The notes: generated by a model not told the origin, from the sequence alone. Counted from the first letter of the stretch, positions 50,814 to 59,698 are shown. The stretch is 64,000 bases of DNA from Sinorhizobium fredii USDA 257 (GCF_000265205.3 NC_018000.1:2232001-2296000); one strand, 5' to 3'. A program made the numbers and translations.

Positions 50814-51509
50814 ATGGCAGCCAAACGCAGCGGCGCTCAGAGCAAACGGTCTCAGCGGACAGGTGTGTCACTCCGGTCCGCGCAGGAGCCACGCAGTGAA
50901 CCGCCTCTCTCGCTGGAACGGATCGTGGCGACCGCGGTAGAATTGCTGGACGCCCAGGGAGTCGACGGATTGAAGATGCGTCGGCTGGCAGATCGCCTCG
51001 GCTCGGGCGCAATGAGCCTTTATTGGCACGTCGACAACAAAGAGGAGGTCTTTGATCTGGCCCTCGACTCGGTCCTCGAATATCGCGGACCGCCGCAAAT
51101 AGCTGAGTCTCAAGACTGGCGCCGCGAAGTCATTCATATGCTCGAAGACTGGCGCGCCAGCATGCTGCGCCATCCTTGGTCGGCATCGCTGTTGCCGCGC
51201 CGGGCGCTCGGCCCGAATATGCTTAGTCGCCTAGAGATGCTGAGCAAGACCTTGTCCAGAGCCGGTGTAGCGGACGCGGATTTGAACGTCACGATATGGT
51301 CGCTCTGGAACTATGTGATAGGCGCTACCGTCACCCGGGCGAGCTTCGACCTCTCGGACGACGACAGGGCCGCCGCGCAGCAGCGCCTCACACGCCTCAG
51401 CGAACACTACCCGACGATCGAACGCTCTCGTCTGCTGCTGGATAACGATTGGGACGGCGCTTTCAGGAAAGGCCTCGACTTCCTGCTTGATGGCCTCGCT
51501 CCGAGATAA
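50814..51509 (+). CDS. TetR-family regulator with TetR_C-type ligand domain
   Basis: 231 residues from the ATG at 50814 (AAGGAAGACGG upstream). After a basic N-terminal extension comes the helix-turn-helix (LSLERIVATAVELLDAQGVD, GLKMRRLADRLGSGAMSLYWHVDNKEEVFDLALD), whose YWHVDNKEE is characteristic of the TetR(D)/TetR_C class. The C-terminal domain would bind a small ligand. It is divergent to the exported RidA-like gene and its probable operator lies between them. Confidence 0.92.
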   Translation: MAAKRSGAQSKRSQRTGVSLRSAQEPRSEPPLSLERIVATAVELLDAQGVDGLKMRRLADRLGSGAMSLYWHVDNKEEVFDLALDSVLEYRGPPQIAESQDWRREVIHMLEDWRASMLRHPWSASLLPRRALGPNMLSRLEMLSKTLSRAGVADADLNVTIWSLWNYVIGATVTRASFDLSDDDRAAAQQRLTRLSEHYPTIERSRLLLDNDWDGAFRKGLDFLLDGLAPR

Positions 51510-51569
51510 TGAACATTCGGCATTTCCTGGACGAGACGGTGCCGGATTGGTTCGGCATGCTGCCTACTG

Positions 51570-51668
51570 CATGTTTCCTTCAATAGGAGCCATTCCAAAA
51601 CATGCAGCAATTCCAAGTGCTACAGCGACCTTTGCGCGTCTGACAAGACGCGCGGCGCTGTAGCGCCG
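51570..51668 (+). repeat. Dispersed rhizobial intergenic repeat, copy 3
   Basis: CATGTTTCCTTCAAT ... CATGCAGCAATTCCAAGTGC, then a hairpin bounded by GCTACAGCG (51619) and CGCTGTAGC (51664) with an inner perfect stem GCGCGTCT / AGACGCGC. It lies between the TetR regulator and the convergent EF-G-like gene. Confidence 0.85.
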
Positions 51669-51713
51669 TGAGCGATTGTGTCTACTGCGCCTCCTCTCCT
51701 CCCCTCGCCTCTC

Positions 51714-53675
51714 TCAATGCTCGTTCACATGCGTGCCATGCGCATGGATGATCGCCTGTGCCTCCTTGCCGTAGAGCTCTTCGAAATGATCGAAGCTCTT
51801 GGCAAAATAGCCGATGCCCTGCGTTGCCGATCTCAACGATCGGGCCAGTTCTTCGAACGCGCTGCCGGGGATGAGGGCACGGAAGATGTCCCATCCCTTC
51901 GCCGCCTCGTCGCGGTCGAAGCCGAGCACCTGCCCCTTGAGGGTCGAGACGACCGGCACGAGCGCGCCGGAATAGATCGACGGAACATGGATCTCCACCC
52001 GAAAGATCGGCTGCAGCAGCACGGCGGCGGCTTGCGACAGCGCCTGCCGCACCCCGAGCTTTCCAGCCGTCCGAAAGGCATATTCCGAACTGTCGACGGA
52101 ATGGTGCTGGCCGTCGGTCAAAATCACGCCGACGTCGATCGCCTTGAAGCCGAGCGAGCCCTTGTCCATCGCCTCGCGGGCGCCGGCTTCGACTGCCGGG
52201 ATGAAGTTTCGCGGCACTGCACCGCCCTTGACGGTTTCGGCGAAGGAGAACCCCTCACCGCGGCCATTCGGATGGATGCTCAGCTTGACGTCCGCGAACT
52301 GGCCGGCCCCGCCGGTCTGCTTGCGGTGCCGGTAATGAACCTCCGCCGATTTCGAGATCGTCTCCCGATAGACCGGGCTCGGCGGCCGCTCGCTGACCTG
52401 CACATGGAAGACATCGGAAAGCGTCCGGCAGATGTCGCGCAGGTGCACCGGCCCTTGGACGCTGACCAGCTGCGCGCCGGTGCCCTCCTCCTGCATGACG
52501 GTCAGGCCGCGATCGGTCTCGGCGAGCTTCGCCAGCGTTTCGGAGAGCTTGTTCTCATCGCGCTCGCTTTCCGGCACCAGGATCCGCTCGAGGATCGGCG
52601 TCGGCGGCGCCGTCCACGCTGGCGGGGCCACAGTCGCATGGGGCGTCAGCAGGGCCGGAACGGTGAGGTGATCCGATTTTACCGCCGCGAAAATCTGGCC
52701 GGCGACGGTGATGCCGCTTGCCATCGCCCGGCCGCTTGCCGGGTCGTGGAGCGCGCCGAGGCCGGCGCCGCCGAGCACCGCCCCCTGCTTGACGCCGTTC
52801 TGCAGCGCCCGGGCGACGACTGTCTTACCGACACTCTGCCGGTGGTAGGCGTGGAAGCTGACAGCCGTGAGCGTCGCCTCGCCGATGCCGGCAGCTGCGG
52901 CCAGGCGCTTGCGCAGCGCATCGGCGCGCGGCGCTTCGTGGCGCAACACCTTCATCAGCCGCATGATGCCGTTGCTGTGGCTTGCCGCGCCGAGCAGCAC
53001 CGGGATGATCCTGTTCTCGTTGAGCACCCGGGTCGAGATCGCGTAGATCGTGTCGCTCGCCGGCTCGCGGTCTTCGATCAATTCCTCGAGCAGCCAGTCG
53101 TCGAACTCGGAAAGATGCTCCAATAATTCGGTGCGCGCCTCGTGTTCACGCTCGATCGTGCTTTCGGGTATCTCGAAAAGCGACGATGTCTGGCCTTCGC
53201 GATAGCGCCAGGCGCGCTCCGAAATGAGGTCGCAGCTGCCGATGATCTTGTCGCCGTCGCGGATCGGGATTTGACGCAGAACCAGCGGACGGGTGCAATA
53301 GTCCTGCAGCGCCGCGACGACGTCGCGCAACCGGCCGCGCGGCTCATCCATGCGGTTGACGAAGAGGATGCAGGGCGTACCCGAGGCCTCGATCGCCCGC
53401 AGATAGGGAGCGGCGAGCACCGCCTCGTCGACGACCGGCGAAACGCAGAGAACGCAGGCGTCGCTCGCCAGCAACGCATCCTGCGTATGGGCAAGCGCCT
53501 CGTTGTTGCCCGGCACGTCGAGAGCACACCAGGCCTCGCCGCCAAAATCGAATTCAGTGACACATAAACCGTACGGGGAAACTGACTTTTTCGGCTCGCC
53601 TTCCAGCGAGCCCAACCTTTCCACGAGCGTGGATTTTCCGATCTGCGAAGGACCGAGTACAGTAAAGCAGCGCAT
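51714..53675 (-). CDS. Elongation factor G-like translational GTPase (EF-G paralogue)
   Basis: 653 residues from the ATG at 53675 with GGAGG upstream; shorter than canonical EF-G (about 700). The GTPase domain has P-loop GPSQIGKSTLVERL, DVPG for G3 and NRMD for G4 (canonical NKxD), and the switch I region is shortened. Domains II-V follow, including HYRHRKQTGGAGQFADVKLSI, which matches EF-G domain IV, and AVLLQPIFRVEIHVPSIYSG of domain V. Such EF-G-like proteins occur in many alphaproteobacteria as an extra copy; the specific function is not known. It is a single-gene unit. Confidence 0.9.
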   Translation of the reverse strand: MRCFTVLGPSQIGKSTLVERLGSLEGEPKKSVSPYGLCVTEFDFGGEAWCALDVPGNNEALAHTQDALLASDACVLCVSPVVDEAVLAAPYLRAIEASGTPCILFVNRMDEPRGRLRDVVAALQDYCTRPLVLRQIPIRDGDKIIGSCDLISERAWRYREGQTSSLFEIPESTIEREHEARTELLEHLSEFDDWLLEELIEDREPASDTIYAISTRVLNENRIIPVLLGAASHSNGIMRLMKVLRHEAPRADALRKRLAAAAGIGEATLTAVSFHAYHRQSVGKTVVARALQNGVKQGAVLGGAGLGALHDPASGRAMASGITVAGQIFAAVKSDHLTVPALLTPHATVAPPAWTAPPTPILERILVPESERDENKLSETLAKLAETDRGLTVMQEEGTGAQLVSVQGPVHLRDICRTLSDVFHVQVSERPPSPVYRETISKSAEVHYRHRKQTGGAGQFADVKLSIHPNGRGEGFSFAETVKGGAVPRNFIPAVEAGAREAMDKGSLGFKAIDVGVILTDGQHHSVDSSEYAFRTAGKLGVRQALSQAAAVLLQPIFRVEIHVPSIYSGALVPVVSTLKGQVLGFDRDEAAKGWDIFRALIPGSAFEELARSLRSATQGIGYFAKSFDHFEELYGKEAQAIIHAHGTHVNEH

Positions 53676-54066
53676 CCGCGTTCCTCCCTCTGCCAGGATG
53701 ACACTTCTATGAAGATAGGATGCCCCTCTCGAAGGCAAAGTGCCAGAGATTGCTGTTTTTTCTTGGCGAGGCGGTTGAAAGCGGAACGACGAGCCGGATG
53801 CGCTATGAATGCTGCTTTGCAGCAAGATGGGCGCCGAGCCTCATCGCCAAGGTGACGGCCGGAAGCGTCGAGGCCGAACGGCCCAGCGCCGACGATGCAC
53901 ACATCGGCAGATCCGCAGCTGCGCCGCTCGCAATCATGCCTGCCCCTTCCAGAGCACATCGCCCTGCCGCAAATTAGCCGAGCATCATATAAACGCAATC
54001 GAGCCCCGGCGCCTTCATACTTTGACGGATGCGATCTGAAAATGGAGGGTTACTCGAGGCTGCGAC
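53676..54066. other. Intergenic stretch with a possible flavoprotein remnant
   Basis: 391 bases with no convincing intact gene. On the minus strand around 53860-53910 the in-frame peptide ADVCIVGAGPFGL resembles the FAD-binding start of a flavoprotein, but the match is lost within about 20 residues and there is no continuation. The promoter of the EF-G-like gene must lie at its left end. Confidence 0.4.
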
Positions 54067-54819
54067 TTATCCATTCGCGCCGGGTGCGAATTCGGCGACA
54101 AGTTCGTGCCGATCGCCGGGATAGGTGAGCCGTACGCTGGTAACGGGGGCGCCGCCGATCCAGGTCCGCCGCTCAATCACCAGACATGGGGTGCCGATCG
54201 CTATATCGAGGGTATGTGCCGCCTGGCGGCTCGCCGCAACGGCGCGGATCCGATGCTCGGCGGTGCTCCAGGGGATCTGGCCGAGCAGCCACGAGCCCGG
54301 CGCGACCGCATCGAAAGGCTCCGTTTCGGCCTCCGGCACCGCCGCAAGGTTGATAAGCCGCTCTTCGAGACAAAAGGGCCGGCCGCCGGCAAAATGCCGG
54401 CAGGTGATTTCGAGCAGGCGCGCCGAACCCGGAAGATCGATCCGCGCCGAATCGCCGGACTTGACCTTGCGCAGCACGCGTTCGTCGAGACTGTAGCCGT
54501 AATCGAGGCCGAGCGACTCGACCTCGAGCCTGACGTCATGGATCTCCATGACGGCCGACTGGACGTGCGGAAAGGTGACGTAGCTGCCGGATTTGCGCCG
54601 ACGCTCGATAAGGCCTCGCTTGACGAGATCGCCGATTGCCTTGTTCACTGTCATCCGGGAACAGCCGTATTGCTCCGTCAACTCGTGCTCGAACGGAATC
54701 CGGTGGCCCGGCGGCCAGACGCCGGAGAGGATGTTCCCTTCGACGTCGTTCAGGATCCTCTGGTGCAGCGACAGCTGCTCGGGGCGGTCTCTGTCTTCTG
54801 AAGGATGATCGTTGGAAAT
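54067..54819 (-). CDS. hutC: HutC-type GntR-family repressor, no conventional start codon
   Basis: The reading frame encodes a full GntR/HutC protein: helix-turn-helix (LSLHQRILNDVEGNILSGVW, PPGHRIPFEHELTEQYGCSR, MTVNKAIGDLVKRGLIERRR) followed by a UTRA ligand domain (DYGYSLDERVLRKV, LEITCRHFAGGRPFCLEERL, SVRLTYPGDRHELVAEF). It matches histidine-utilisation repressors. However, no ATG, GTG or TTG exists in frame between the upstream stop (54853-54855) and a TTG at 54681, which would remove the first 45 residues and half of the DNA-binding domain. An ATT at 54817-54819 follows GCGAGG at good spacing and may be the mutated or rare start. No hut enzyme genes are in the window. Confidence 0.8.
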   Translation of the reverse strand: MSNDHPSEDRDRPEQLSLHQRILNDVEGNILSGVWPPGHRIPFEHELTEQYGCSRMTVNKAIGDLVKRGLIERRRKSGSYVTFPHVQSAVMEIHDVRLEVESLGLDYGYSLDERVLRKVKSGDSARIDLPGSARLLEITCRHFAGGRPFCLEERLINLAAVPEAETEPFDAVAPGSWLLGQIPWSTAEHRIRAVAASRQAAHTLDIAIGTPCLVIERRTWIGGAPVTSVRLTYPGDRHELVAEFAPGANG

Positions 54820-54992
54820 GGCCGGGACCTCGCTGATAACCAGCCCGGCACCTTAGCGATTTCCGTCGCCGGCGACAGCCCCTGCGCCTCGGCCTCGTGT
54901 TTTTCCACCGAGGGCTTCCCCGGATCCCGCACGCAAGCCGCGCAGATGGCTATGCATGAATCGCTGCCAGGTGCCTCGAATAGCGGCGCCTC

Positions 54993-55008
54993 GTTGTCCG
55001 CGGACAAC
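54993..55008. promoter_or_regulatory. parS-like palindrome, type 1, copy 1
   Basis: Perfect 16-bp palindrome GTTGTCCGCGGACAAC. It fits the GTTNNNNGCNNNNAAC pattern reported for partition sites of repABC replicons, to which RepB binds. It lies 176 bases before the repA start. Confidence 0.8.
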
Positions 55009-55020
55009 CTCTCGGCTGAA

Positions 55021-55036
55021 GTTGTCCGCGGACAAC
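55021..55036. promoter_or_regulatory. parS-like palindrome, type 1, copy 2
   Basis: An identical second copy of GTTGTCCGCGGACAAC, 28 bases centre to centre from the first. Paired sites near repA suggest both partition and repression of the operon by RepB. Confidence 0.8.
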
Positions 55037-55183
55037 TCTGAGCGGAGATATTCATGAAATCATGAGGCGGCGGAGCAAAACGGGTCTTTTTGCCAAGCGT
55101 TTGTCAATCGGCACCGAATCGGCGCATAGTATAACTGCGCAGATTCGCTCCTATTGCAGATTTTTGCGCAGTTTTCGGAGATC

Positions 55184-56383
55184 ATGATGTTGCAGCCGAG
55201 AGTCCATAGCGTCGACGAGCAGGAGCATTTGCCCTCCCTGCTGGCTGCCGACGCTCAGGAACTTGCGCATCAACTGCAGGAACATCAAAAGAAGATCTTC
55301 TCACCGACGGCTCAGAAAACCATGCGGCTGTTCAGCCCGGCGGAGGCTGCCGCCTTCATCGGAATCGGCGAAGGCTATCTGCGCCAGATCGCCTCAGAAG
55401 GCCACGGCCCGCAGCCGCTGTCAAACGGCCGGCGCATGTATGCTGTCGAGGACATCGAGCGGATCCGCCGCGTTCTCGACGAGGGCAGCAAGACGGGCAA
55501 ATACATCCCGCACCGGCGGCCGGGCGAAAAGCTGCAGGTCGTTTCGGTGATGAACTTCAAGGGCGGCTCGGGCAAGACGACGACCGCGGCGCACCTGTCG
55601 CAATATCTTGCGCTGCGCGGCTATCGCGTGCTGGCAATCGACCTCGATCCGCAGGCATCGCTCTCGGCGCTTTTCGGCCATCAGCCGGAGCTCGACGTCG
55701 GCGAGGCCGAGACCCTTTATGGCGCCATTCGTTATGAGGACCCTCGTCCGATCGCCGACGTGGTGCGCTCGACCTATACGACCAATCTCCATTTGATCCC
55801 CGGCAATCTCGAATTGATGGAGTTCGAGCACGAGACCCCGAAAGCCATGATCGGCGGTTCGGCGGAGACGCTGTTTTTCGCGCGGATCGGCGAGGTACTG
55901 ACGGAGATCGAGAGCTTCTACGACATCGTCGTCATCGATTGCCCACCGCAGCTCGGCTTCCTGACCATGTCGGCGCTCTGCGCCGCAACGTCGGCGCTCA
56001 TCACCGTGCATCCGCAGATGCTCGACGTCATGTCGATGTCCCAGTTCCTGTCGATGACGAGCGAACTCATGGCCGTCGTCGAGAAGGCGGGCGGCCGCAC
56101 AAGCTATGACTGGATGCGCTACCTCGTGACCCGCTTCGAACCGAATGACGGCCCACAGAGCCAGATGACCGGCTTCATGCGGGCGATCTTCGGCAACCGC
56201 ATGCTGCACAATGCCATGGTGAAATCGACCGCCATCTCGGATGCCGGCGTCACGAAGCAGACGCTCTACGAGGTCGAGCGGTCGCAATTCATCCGCGGCA
56301 CCTATGACCGGGCGATGGATTCCCTCTCGCTCGTCAATGCCGAGATCGAAGAGATGATCCGCAGTGTCTGGGGAAGGAAGTAA
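55184..56383 (+). CDS. repA: Plasmid partitioning ATPase RepA
   Basis: 399 residues from the ATG at 55184, preceded by CGGAGATC. An N-terminal helix-turn-helix region (LFSPAEAAAFIGIGEGYLRQ) is followed by a ParA-type ATPase with deviant Walker A FKGGSGKTTTAAHLSQYLA, IDLDPQASLSALFG and VIDCPPQLGFLT. RepA and RepB segregate the replicon and repress their own operon. The gene ends 3 bases before repB. Confidence 0.97.
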   Translation: MMLQPRVHSVDEQEHLPSLLAADAQELAHQLQEHQKKIFSPTAQKTMRLFSPAEAAAFIGIGEGYLRQIASEGHGPQPLSNGRRMYAVEDIERIRRVLDEGSKTGKYIPHRRPGEKLQVVSVMNFKGGSGKTTTAAHLSQYLALRGYRVLAIDLDPQASLSALFGHQPELDVGEAETLYGAIRYEDPRPIADVVRSTYTTNLHLIPGNLELMEFEHETPKAMIGGSAETLFFARIGEVLTEIESFYDIVVIDCPPQLGFLTMSALCAATSALITVHPQMLDVMSMSQFLSMTSELMAVVEKAGGRTSYDWMRYLVTRFEPNDGPQSQMTGFMRAIFGNRMLHNAMVKSTAISDAGVTKQTLYEVERSQFIRGTYDRAMDSLSLVNAEIEEMIRSVWGRK

Positions 56384-56386
56384 TCG

Positions 56387-57391
56387 ATGGCCCGCAAGAA
56401 CCTGATCGGCATCTCCGATAGCCCCGCCGCTCCGCTCGAGGGAGAGCGGCCGGTTGTCGAGCGCCCGATCGCAGGCCTTGCGCCGGGGCACCGGACCAAT
56501 GGGCTGGTCGGCGGCATCACCAGATCGCTGACCAACATCACCCAGAAGGTTGAGCGGGCCGAGGAGCTGGAGCGCCAGCTGGCACAAGGTCACGCGATCG
56601 TCGAGCTCGACCCGGCGACGATCGATGCCTCCTTCGTTATCGACCGGCTCGGCGTCACACCCGAAGCGCAGGCTGCGCTGGTCCAACAGATCCGCGACCA
56701 CGGACAACAGGTGCCGATCCTGGTGCGACCGCATCCGGAGTTCGAGAACCGCTATCAGGTGGCTTACGGCCACCGTCGGCTGGCGGCGCTGCGCGAGATC
56801 GGCGGCAAGGTCAAGGCCGTCGTTCGCGAGCTGAGCGACGAGCAGCTCGTCATCTCCCAGGGGCAGGAGAACAACGCCCGCACCGACCTCTCCTACATCG
56901 AACGGTCGCTGTTCGCGGTGCGGCTCGAGGACCGCGGCTTTTCGCGTGAAACCATCATGTCGGCGCTCGGTGTCGACAAGGCGGCGCTGTCGAAAATGAT
57001 CACCGTCGTGCGCCGCTTGCCGGTAGAGGTCATCGAGGCGATCGGTGCCGCGCCCGCCTTCGGTCGGCGGCGCTGGATGGAACTGGCCGACCGGCTTGAG
57101 AACGACGGACGTCGCGCCAAGGCGCTCGCTCATGTCCGACAGAACGCGTTTTCGGAGATGGACAGTGATCGACGGTTCGAAACGCTCTTCGCCATTCTGA
57201 CCGAGACCAAGGCTCGGGCTAGAGCCGAGACCTGGCTTGCGCCGGACCGTACGCGGCCCGTACGCATCCGCGACTCCGATACGGAGACGACGCTTGCTTT
57301 CAGCAACAAGGCGGCACCGGGCTTCGCAGAATTCGTGAGGCAGAGGCTTGATGCTCTGTACCTCGAATACCAACAGGAAACAGGAGATTAA
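56387..57391 (+). CDS. repB: Plasmid partitioning protein RepB
   Basis: 334 residues of the ParB family. ParB-type motif region QVPILVRPHPEFENRYQVAYGHRRLAALREI, then QGQENNARTDLSYIERSLFA and the helix-turn-helix GFSRETIMSALGVDKAALSKM. It binds parS sites such as the 16-bp palindromes in this window. It starts 3 bases after repA. Confidence 0.97.
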   Translation: MARKNLIGISDSPAAPLEGERPVVERPIAGLAPGHRTNGLVGGITRSLTNITQKVERAEELERQLAQGHAIVELDPATIDASFVIDRLGVTPEAQAALVQQIRDHGQQVPILVRPHPEFENRYQVAYGHRRLAALREIGGKVKAVVRELSDEQLVISQGQENNARTDLSYIERSLFAVRLEDRGFSRETIMSALGVDKAALSKMITVVRRLPVEVIEAIGAAPAFGRRRWMELADRLENDGRRAKALAHVRQNAFSEMDSDRRFETLFAILTETKARARAETWLAPDRTRPVRIRDSDTETTLAFSNKAAPGFAEFVRQRLDALYLEYQQETGD

Positions 57392-57396
57392 GCAGA

Positions 57397-57453
57397 GCAA
57401 AAGAAAAAGGCTTCCGAACGACTAGCGCTGCGGAAACCCTTCTCTCGTGTAGC
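57397..57453 (-). ncRNA. Antisense counter-transcribed RNA (incA/ctRNA) of the repABC unit
   Basis: In the 156-base repB-repC gap, on the minus strand, TTGACA (57483-57488) and GAATCT (57460-57465) are spaced by 17 bases and would start transcription near 57453. Downstream is a stem (about 57407-57441, AAGG-CTTCCG against CGGAAACCCTT with a small bulge) followed by CCTTTTTCTTTT, an intrinsic terminator. This position and structure are those of the small antisense RNA that limits repC expression in repABC plasmids. Exact ends are estimates. Confidence 0.8.
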
Positions 57454-57547
57454 AACTTGAGATTCCCATTTCCGCGAATCAGTGTCAAGCCCTTTTGGCG
57501 TCGTTTCGGCGAACGGTTTTCTTTTGCCTTGGAAAAGGTGAAGAGAA

Positions 57548-58858
57548 ATGGAACGTGGAAGTGTGACGACGCCTTTCGGGCGCCGGGCGATGACGCTTGG
57601 CATGCTCGCAAGGCAGATCGCTGCCGGCGATATTCCGCCGAAGCAGTCGGTCGACAAATGGAAATTGTTTCGCACCGTCTGTGAAGCGAAGTCGGAGATC
57701 GGCGTCTCCGACCGCTCGCTTGCAGTGCTCAATGCTCTCTTGAGCTTCTATCCCGGTGCCGAACTCTCGAGCGAAAACGGCCTCGTCGTCTTTCCCTCGA
57801 ATACACAGCTCTCGCTTCGCACGCATGGCATGGCCGGCACGACGCTCCGCCGGCATCTCGCCTGCCTCGTCGAGACGGGCCTGATTGTCAGGCGCGACAG
57901 CCCGAACGGCAAGCGCTACGCCCGCAAGAGCCGCAACGGCACGATTGGCGAAGCCTTCGGTTTCGACCTCGCGCCACTGCTTGCACGGGCCGAAGAGTTT
58001 AAGGTCTCAGCCGCCAAACTCGCCGCCGAGAAACAGCATCTCCGACTCGTTCGCGAACGACTGAGCCTCTGCCGGCGCGACATAACAAAGCTGCTCGAAC
58101 TCAGCCGCGAGATCAGCCCGGACGTTGATTGCCAAGACTTCGATTCCAAGTTTCATCAGCTGATCGCCAGCCTACCGCGCAATGCGCCGGTCGGATGCTT
58201 CGAAGCCCTCCTCGACAAACTCGCAATGCTCCGTGACGAACTTACCAATCGATTGGAAATATTGCTGAATTCGCAAAAAACGGCCACCAATGATCACCAG
58301 ACTGGATGGCACAAACAGAATTCAGACCCAGACTCTAAATTTGAATCTGAACCGGGCTTGGGAAAAGGCGAGGGGATTGGTTTGGCGGACGACCCGTGCC
58401 AAACCGAAAGAGCCACTGTCAGTTCGCACCCGCCTCACCAGAGGCGCCGCGGAGACCCTCCCCTGGCGCTGAACAGGTTCATTCCTCCGACTGAATCCGT
58501 CGAATGCCCTCGCCGCCAGATCCCCTTGCCGGCGGTGCTTCAGGCCTGCCCGCAGATTGCCGACTACGGACCGTCCGGCCGCGTCGCGAACTGGAAAGAC
58601 CTGATGACCGCGGCCATTGTCGTGCGCACCATGCTGGAGGTAAGCGCCGACGCCTATGAGGATGCCTGCTCGGTCCTTGGTTACGAGAACGCCGCAGCTG
58701 TCATGGCCTGCATTCTCGAAAGAGCCGATCAGATCAACTCGCCGGGCGGATATTTGCGGGATCTCACCCGACGCGCAAGGAAGCAGGCGTTTTCGCTGGC
58801 ACCTATGGTCAGCGCCCTGTCTCAAGCTAGGAGGGTGAGCGCACCGATGACAAGTTAG
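57548..58858 (+). CDS. repC: Replication initiator RepC
   Basis: 436 residues with the typical start MERGSVTTPFGRRAMTLGML and conserved PKQSVDKWKLFRTVCEAKSEIGVSDRSLAVLNALLSFYP and LRTHGMAGTTLRRHLACLVETGLIVRRDSPNGKRYA (helix-turn-helix region). RepC starts replication, and the origin in this family lies inside the repC coding sequence. Its translation is controlled by the antisense RNA just upstream. Confidence 0.97.
   Translation: MERGSVTTPFGRRAMTLGMLARQIAAGDIPPKQSVDKWKLFRTVCEAKSEIGVSDRSLAVLNALLSFYPGAELSSENGLVVFPSNTQLSLRTHGMAGTTLRRHLACLVETGLIVRRDSPNGKRYARKSRNGTIGEAFGFDLAPLLARAEEFKVSAAKLAAEKQHLRLVRERLSLCRRDITKLLELSREISPDVDCQDFDSKFHQLIASLPRNAPVGCFEALLDKLAMLRDELTNRLEILLNSQKTATNDHQTGWHKQNSDPDSKFESEPGLGKGEGIGLADDPCQTERATVSSHPPHQRRRGDPPLALNRFIPPTESVECPRRQIPLPAVLQACPQIADYGPSGRVANWKDLMTAAIVVRTMLEVSADAYEDACSVLGYENAAAVMACILERADQINSPGGYLRDLTRRARKQAFSLAPMVSALSQARRVSAPMTS
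58240..58365. other. Probable replication origin region within repC
   Basis: This part of repC is visibly richer in A and T than the rest of the gene (for example GAAATATTGCTGAATTCGCA, CAAACAGAATTC and CTAAATTTGAATCTGAA). In repABC replicons the origin has been mapped inside repC at an AT-rich segment. The exact limits are an estimate. Confidence 0.4.
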
Positions 58859-59278
58859 GGCAGGGACGATAGGGCAGGGCAGAGGGCGACGACAGCTGTT
58901 TGGAGGGCAGGGCCACTCGCGCGACTGCATATGCGGAGTGCTCTCATACCATTCGTCTGCCGCTGTAAAGCATCGACGATTTTTTATGCAAGAAGTCGGC
59001 CGGCATCGATCCGATACCTCTTCTTAACAAATTTGCCGTTATCGTAACGCATTGATGGAAAGCGGTCCGGTGGACTACACGGAAGCTAACTCGGCAGTTA
59101 CTTCCGCTACATCGGGCCCGGAATTTCAGCCATTCAGCTTCCGATGATGGTGAGCGCCTCACCTACAGCGCCGAGCGACTTTTCAGACACACAAAGGTCG
59201 CTGTGCACGTTAGACTGCTGCATGTTTCCATCCTTAAATCTGCTTCGATTTGGCGAGACATGCGCATAGTCGAAGTTT
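58859..59278. other. Gene-free region after repC, with repeat copy 4
   Basis: About 420 bases without a gene. Bases 59163-59252 hold a minus-oriented copy of the dispersed repeat (CTACAGCG ... CTGCTGCATGTTTCCATCCTTAAATC). The rest is unremarkable; I see no intact gene and no clear terminator for repC. Confidence 0.5.
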
Positions 59279-59650
59279 TCAGTCCGCGTTCCGAAAAGCT
59301 CGGCTGTAGACCGATATGGCGTTTTGGCAGGGGTCTTTCGTATTGGCGAACTAATAGCCGTCCGCGCGTGGATTGGACCGAACTCGAGACCGTTTTCTGC
59401 AGATCGCCGGCAGAAAGCCTCGACATCCGCCACGTCGAAGACAAGCTTGATGACGGACTGACCATCCCGCTGCCCTTTCGCGGCCGGATGAAGCATGATG
59501 TTGGCACCGCCATCCGAGGCGAACAGCTCGACAATTCCGTCGCGGGCAACCTTGTCACTTTGAAGCCGAAGTGTCTCTCGTAAGAGCGAGCCCTCGTTTC
59601 GATATCCCGCGCATAGATAACCAGCCTGTTGAGCTGGCACGTCCGCTTTC
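59279..59650 (-). pseudogene. Decayed VOC/glyoxalase-family gene
   Basis: Three pieces in different frames make one VOC protein. The first, QLNRLVIYARDIETRARSYE RHFGFKV, starts after a good ribosome site (GGAAAGGAAAGCGG) but with ACG where ATG is expected. A shift near 59537-59551 leads to ARDGIVELFASDGGANIMLH through VFDVADVEAFCRRSAENGLEFGPIH. A second shift near 59360 leads to DGY, an in-frame TAG (59351-59353), then FANTKDPCQNAISVYSRAF. A lost start, two frameshifts and a stop show that the gene is dead. Confidence 0.85.
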
Positions 59651-59698
59651 CTTTCCGGGTGACCTGTGCATCCGCGCGTGAATGTGGTCTCCATGCGT

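Larger units (their letters stand above)
54820..55183. promoter_or_regulatory. repABC upstream control region
   Basis: 364 bases before repA, gene-free. It contains two identical 16-bp palindromes described separately and an AT-richer stretch from about 55040 that precedes repA (including TTGTCAATCGG and CATAGTATAACTGCG, a candidate promoter with TTGTCA near 55103 and TATAAC near 55129). Expression of repABC is normally repressed by RepA/RepB from this region. Confidence 0.65.

Noticed and set aside
58944..59162. Small minus-strand frame after repC
   Set aside because: No ribosome site, no recognisable protein pattern and it overlaps the dispersed repeat.
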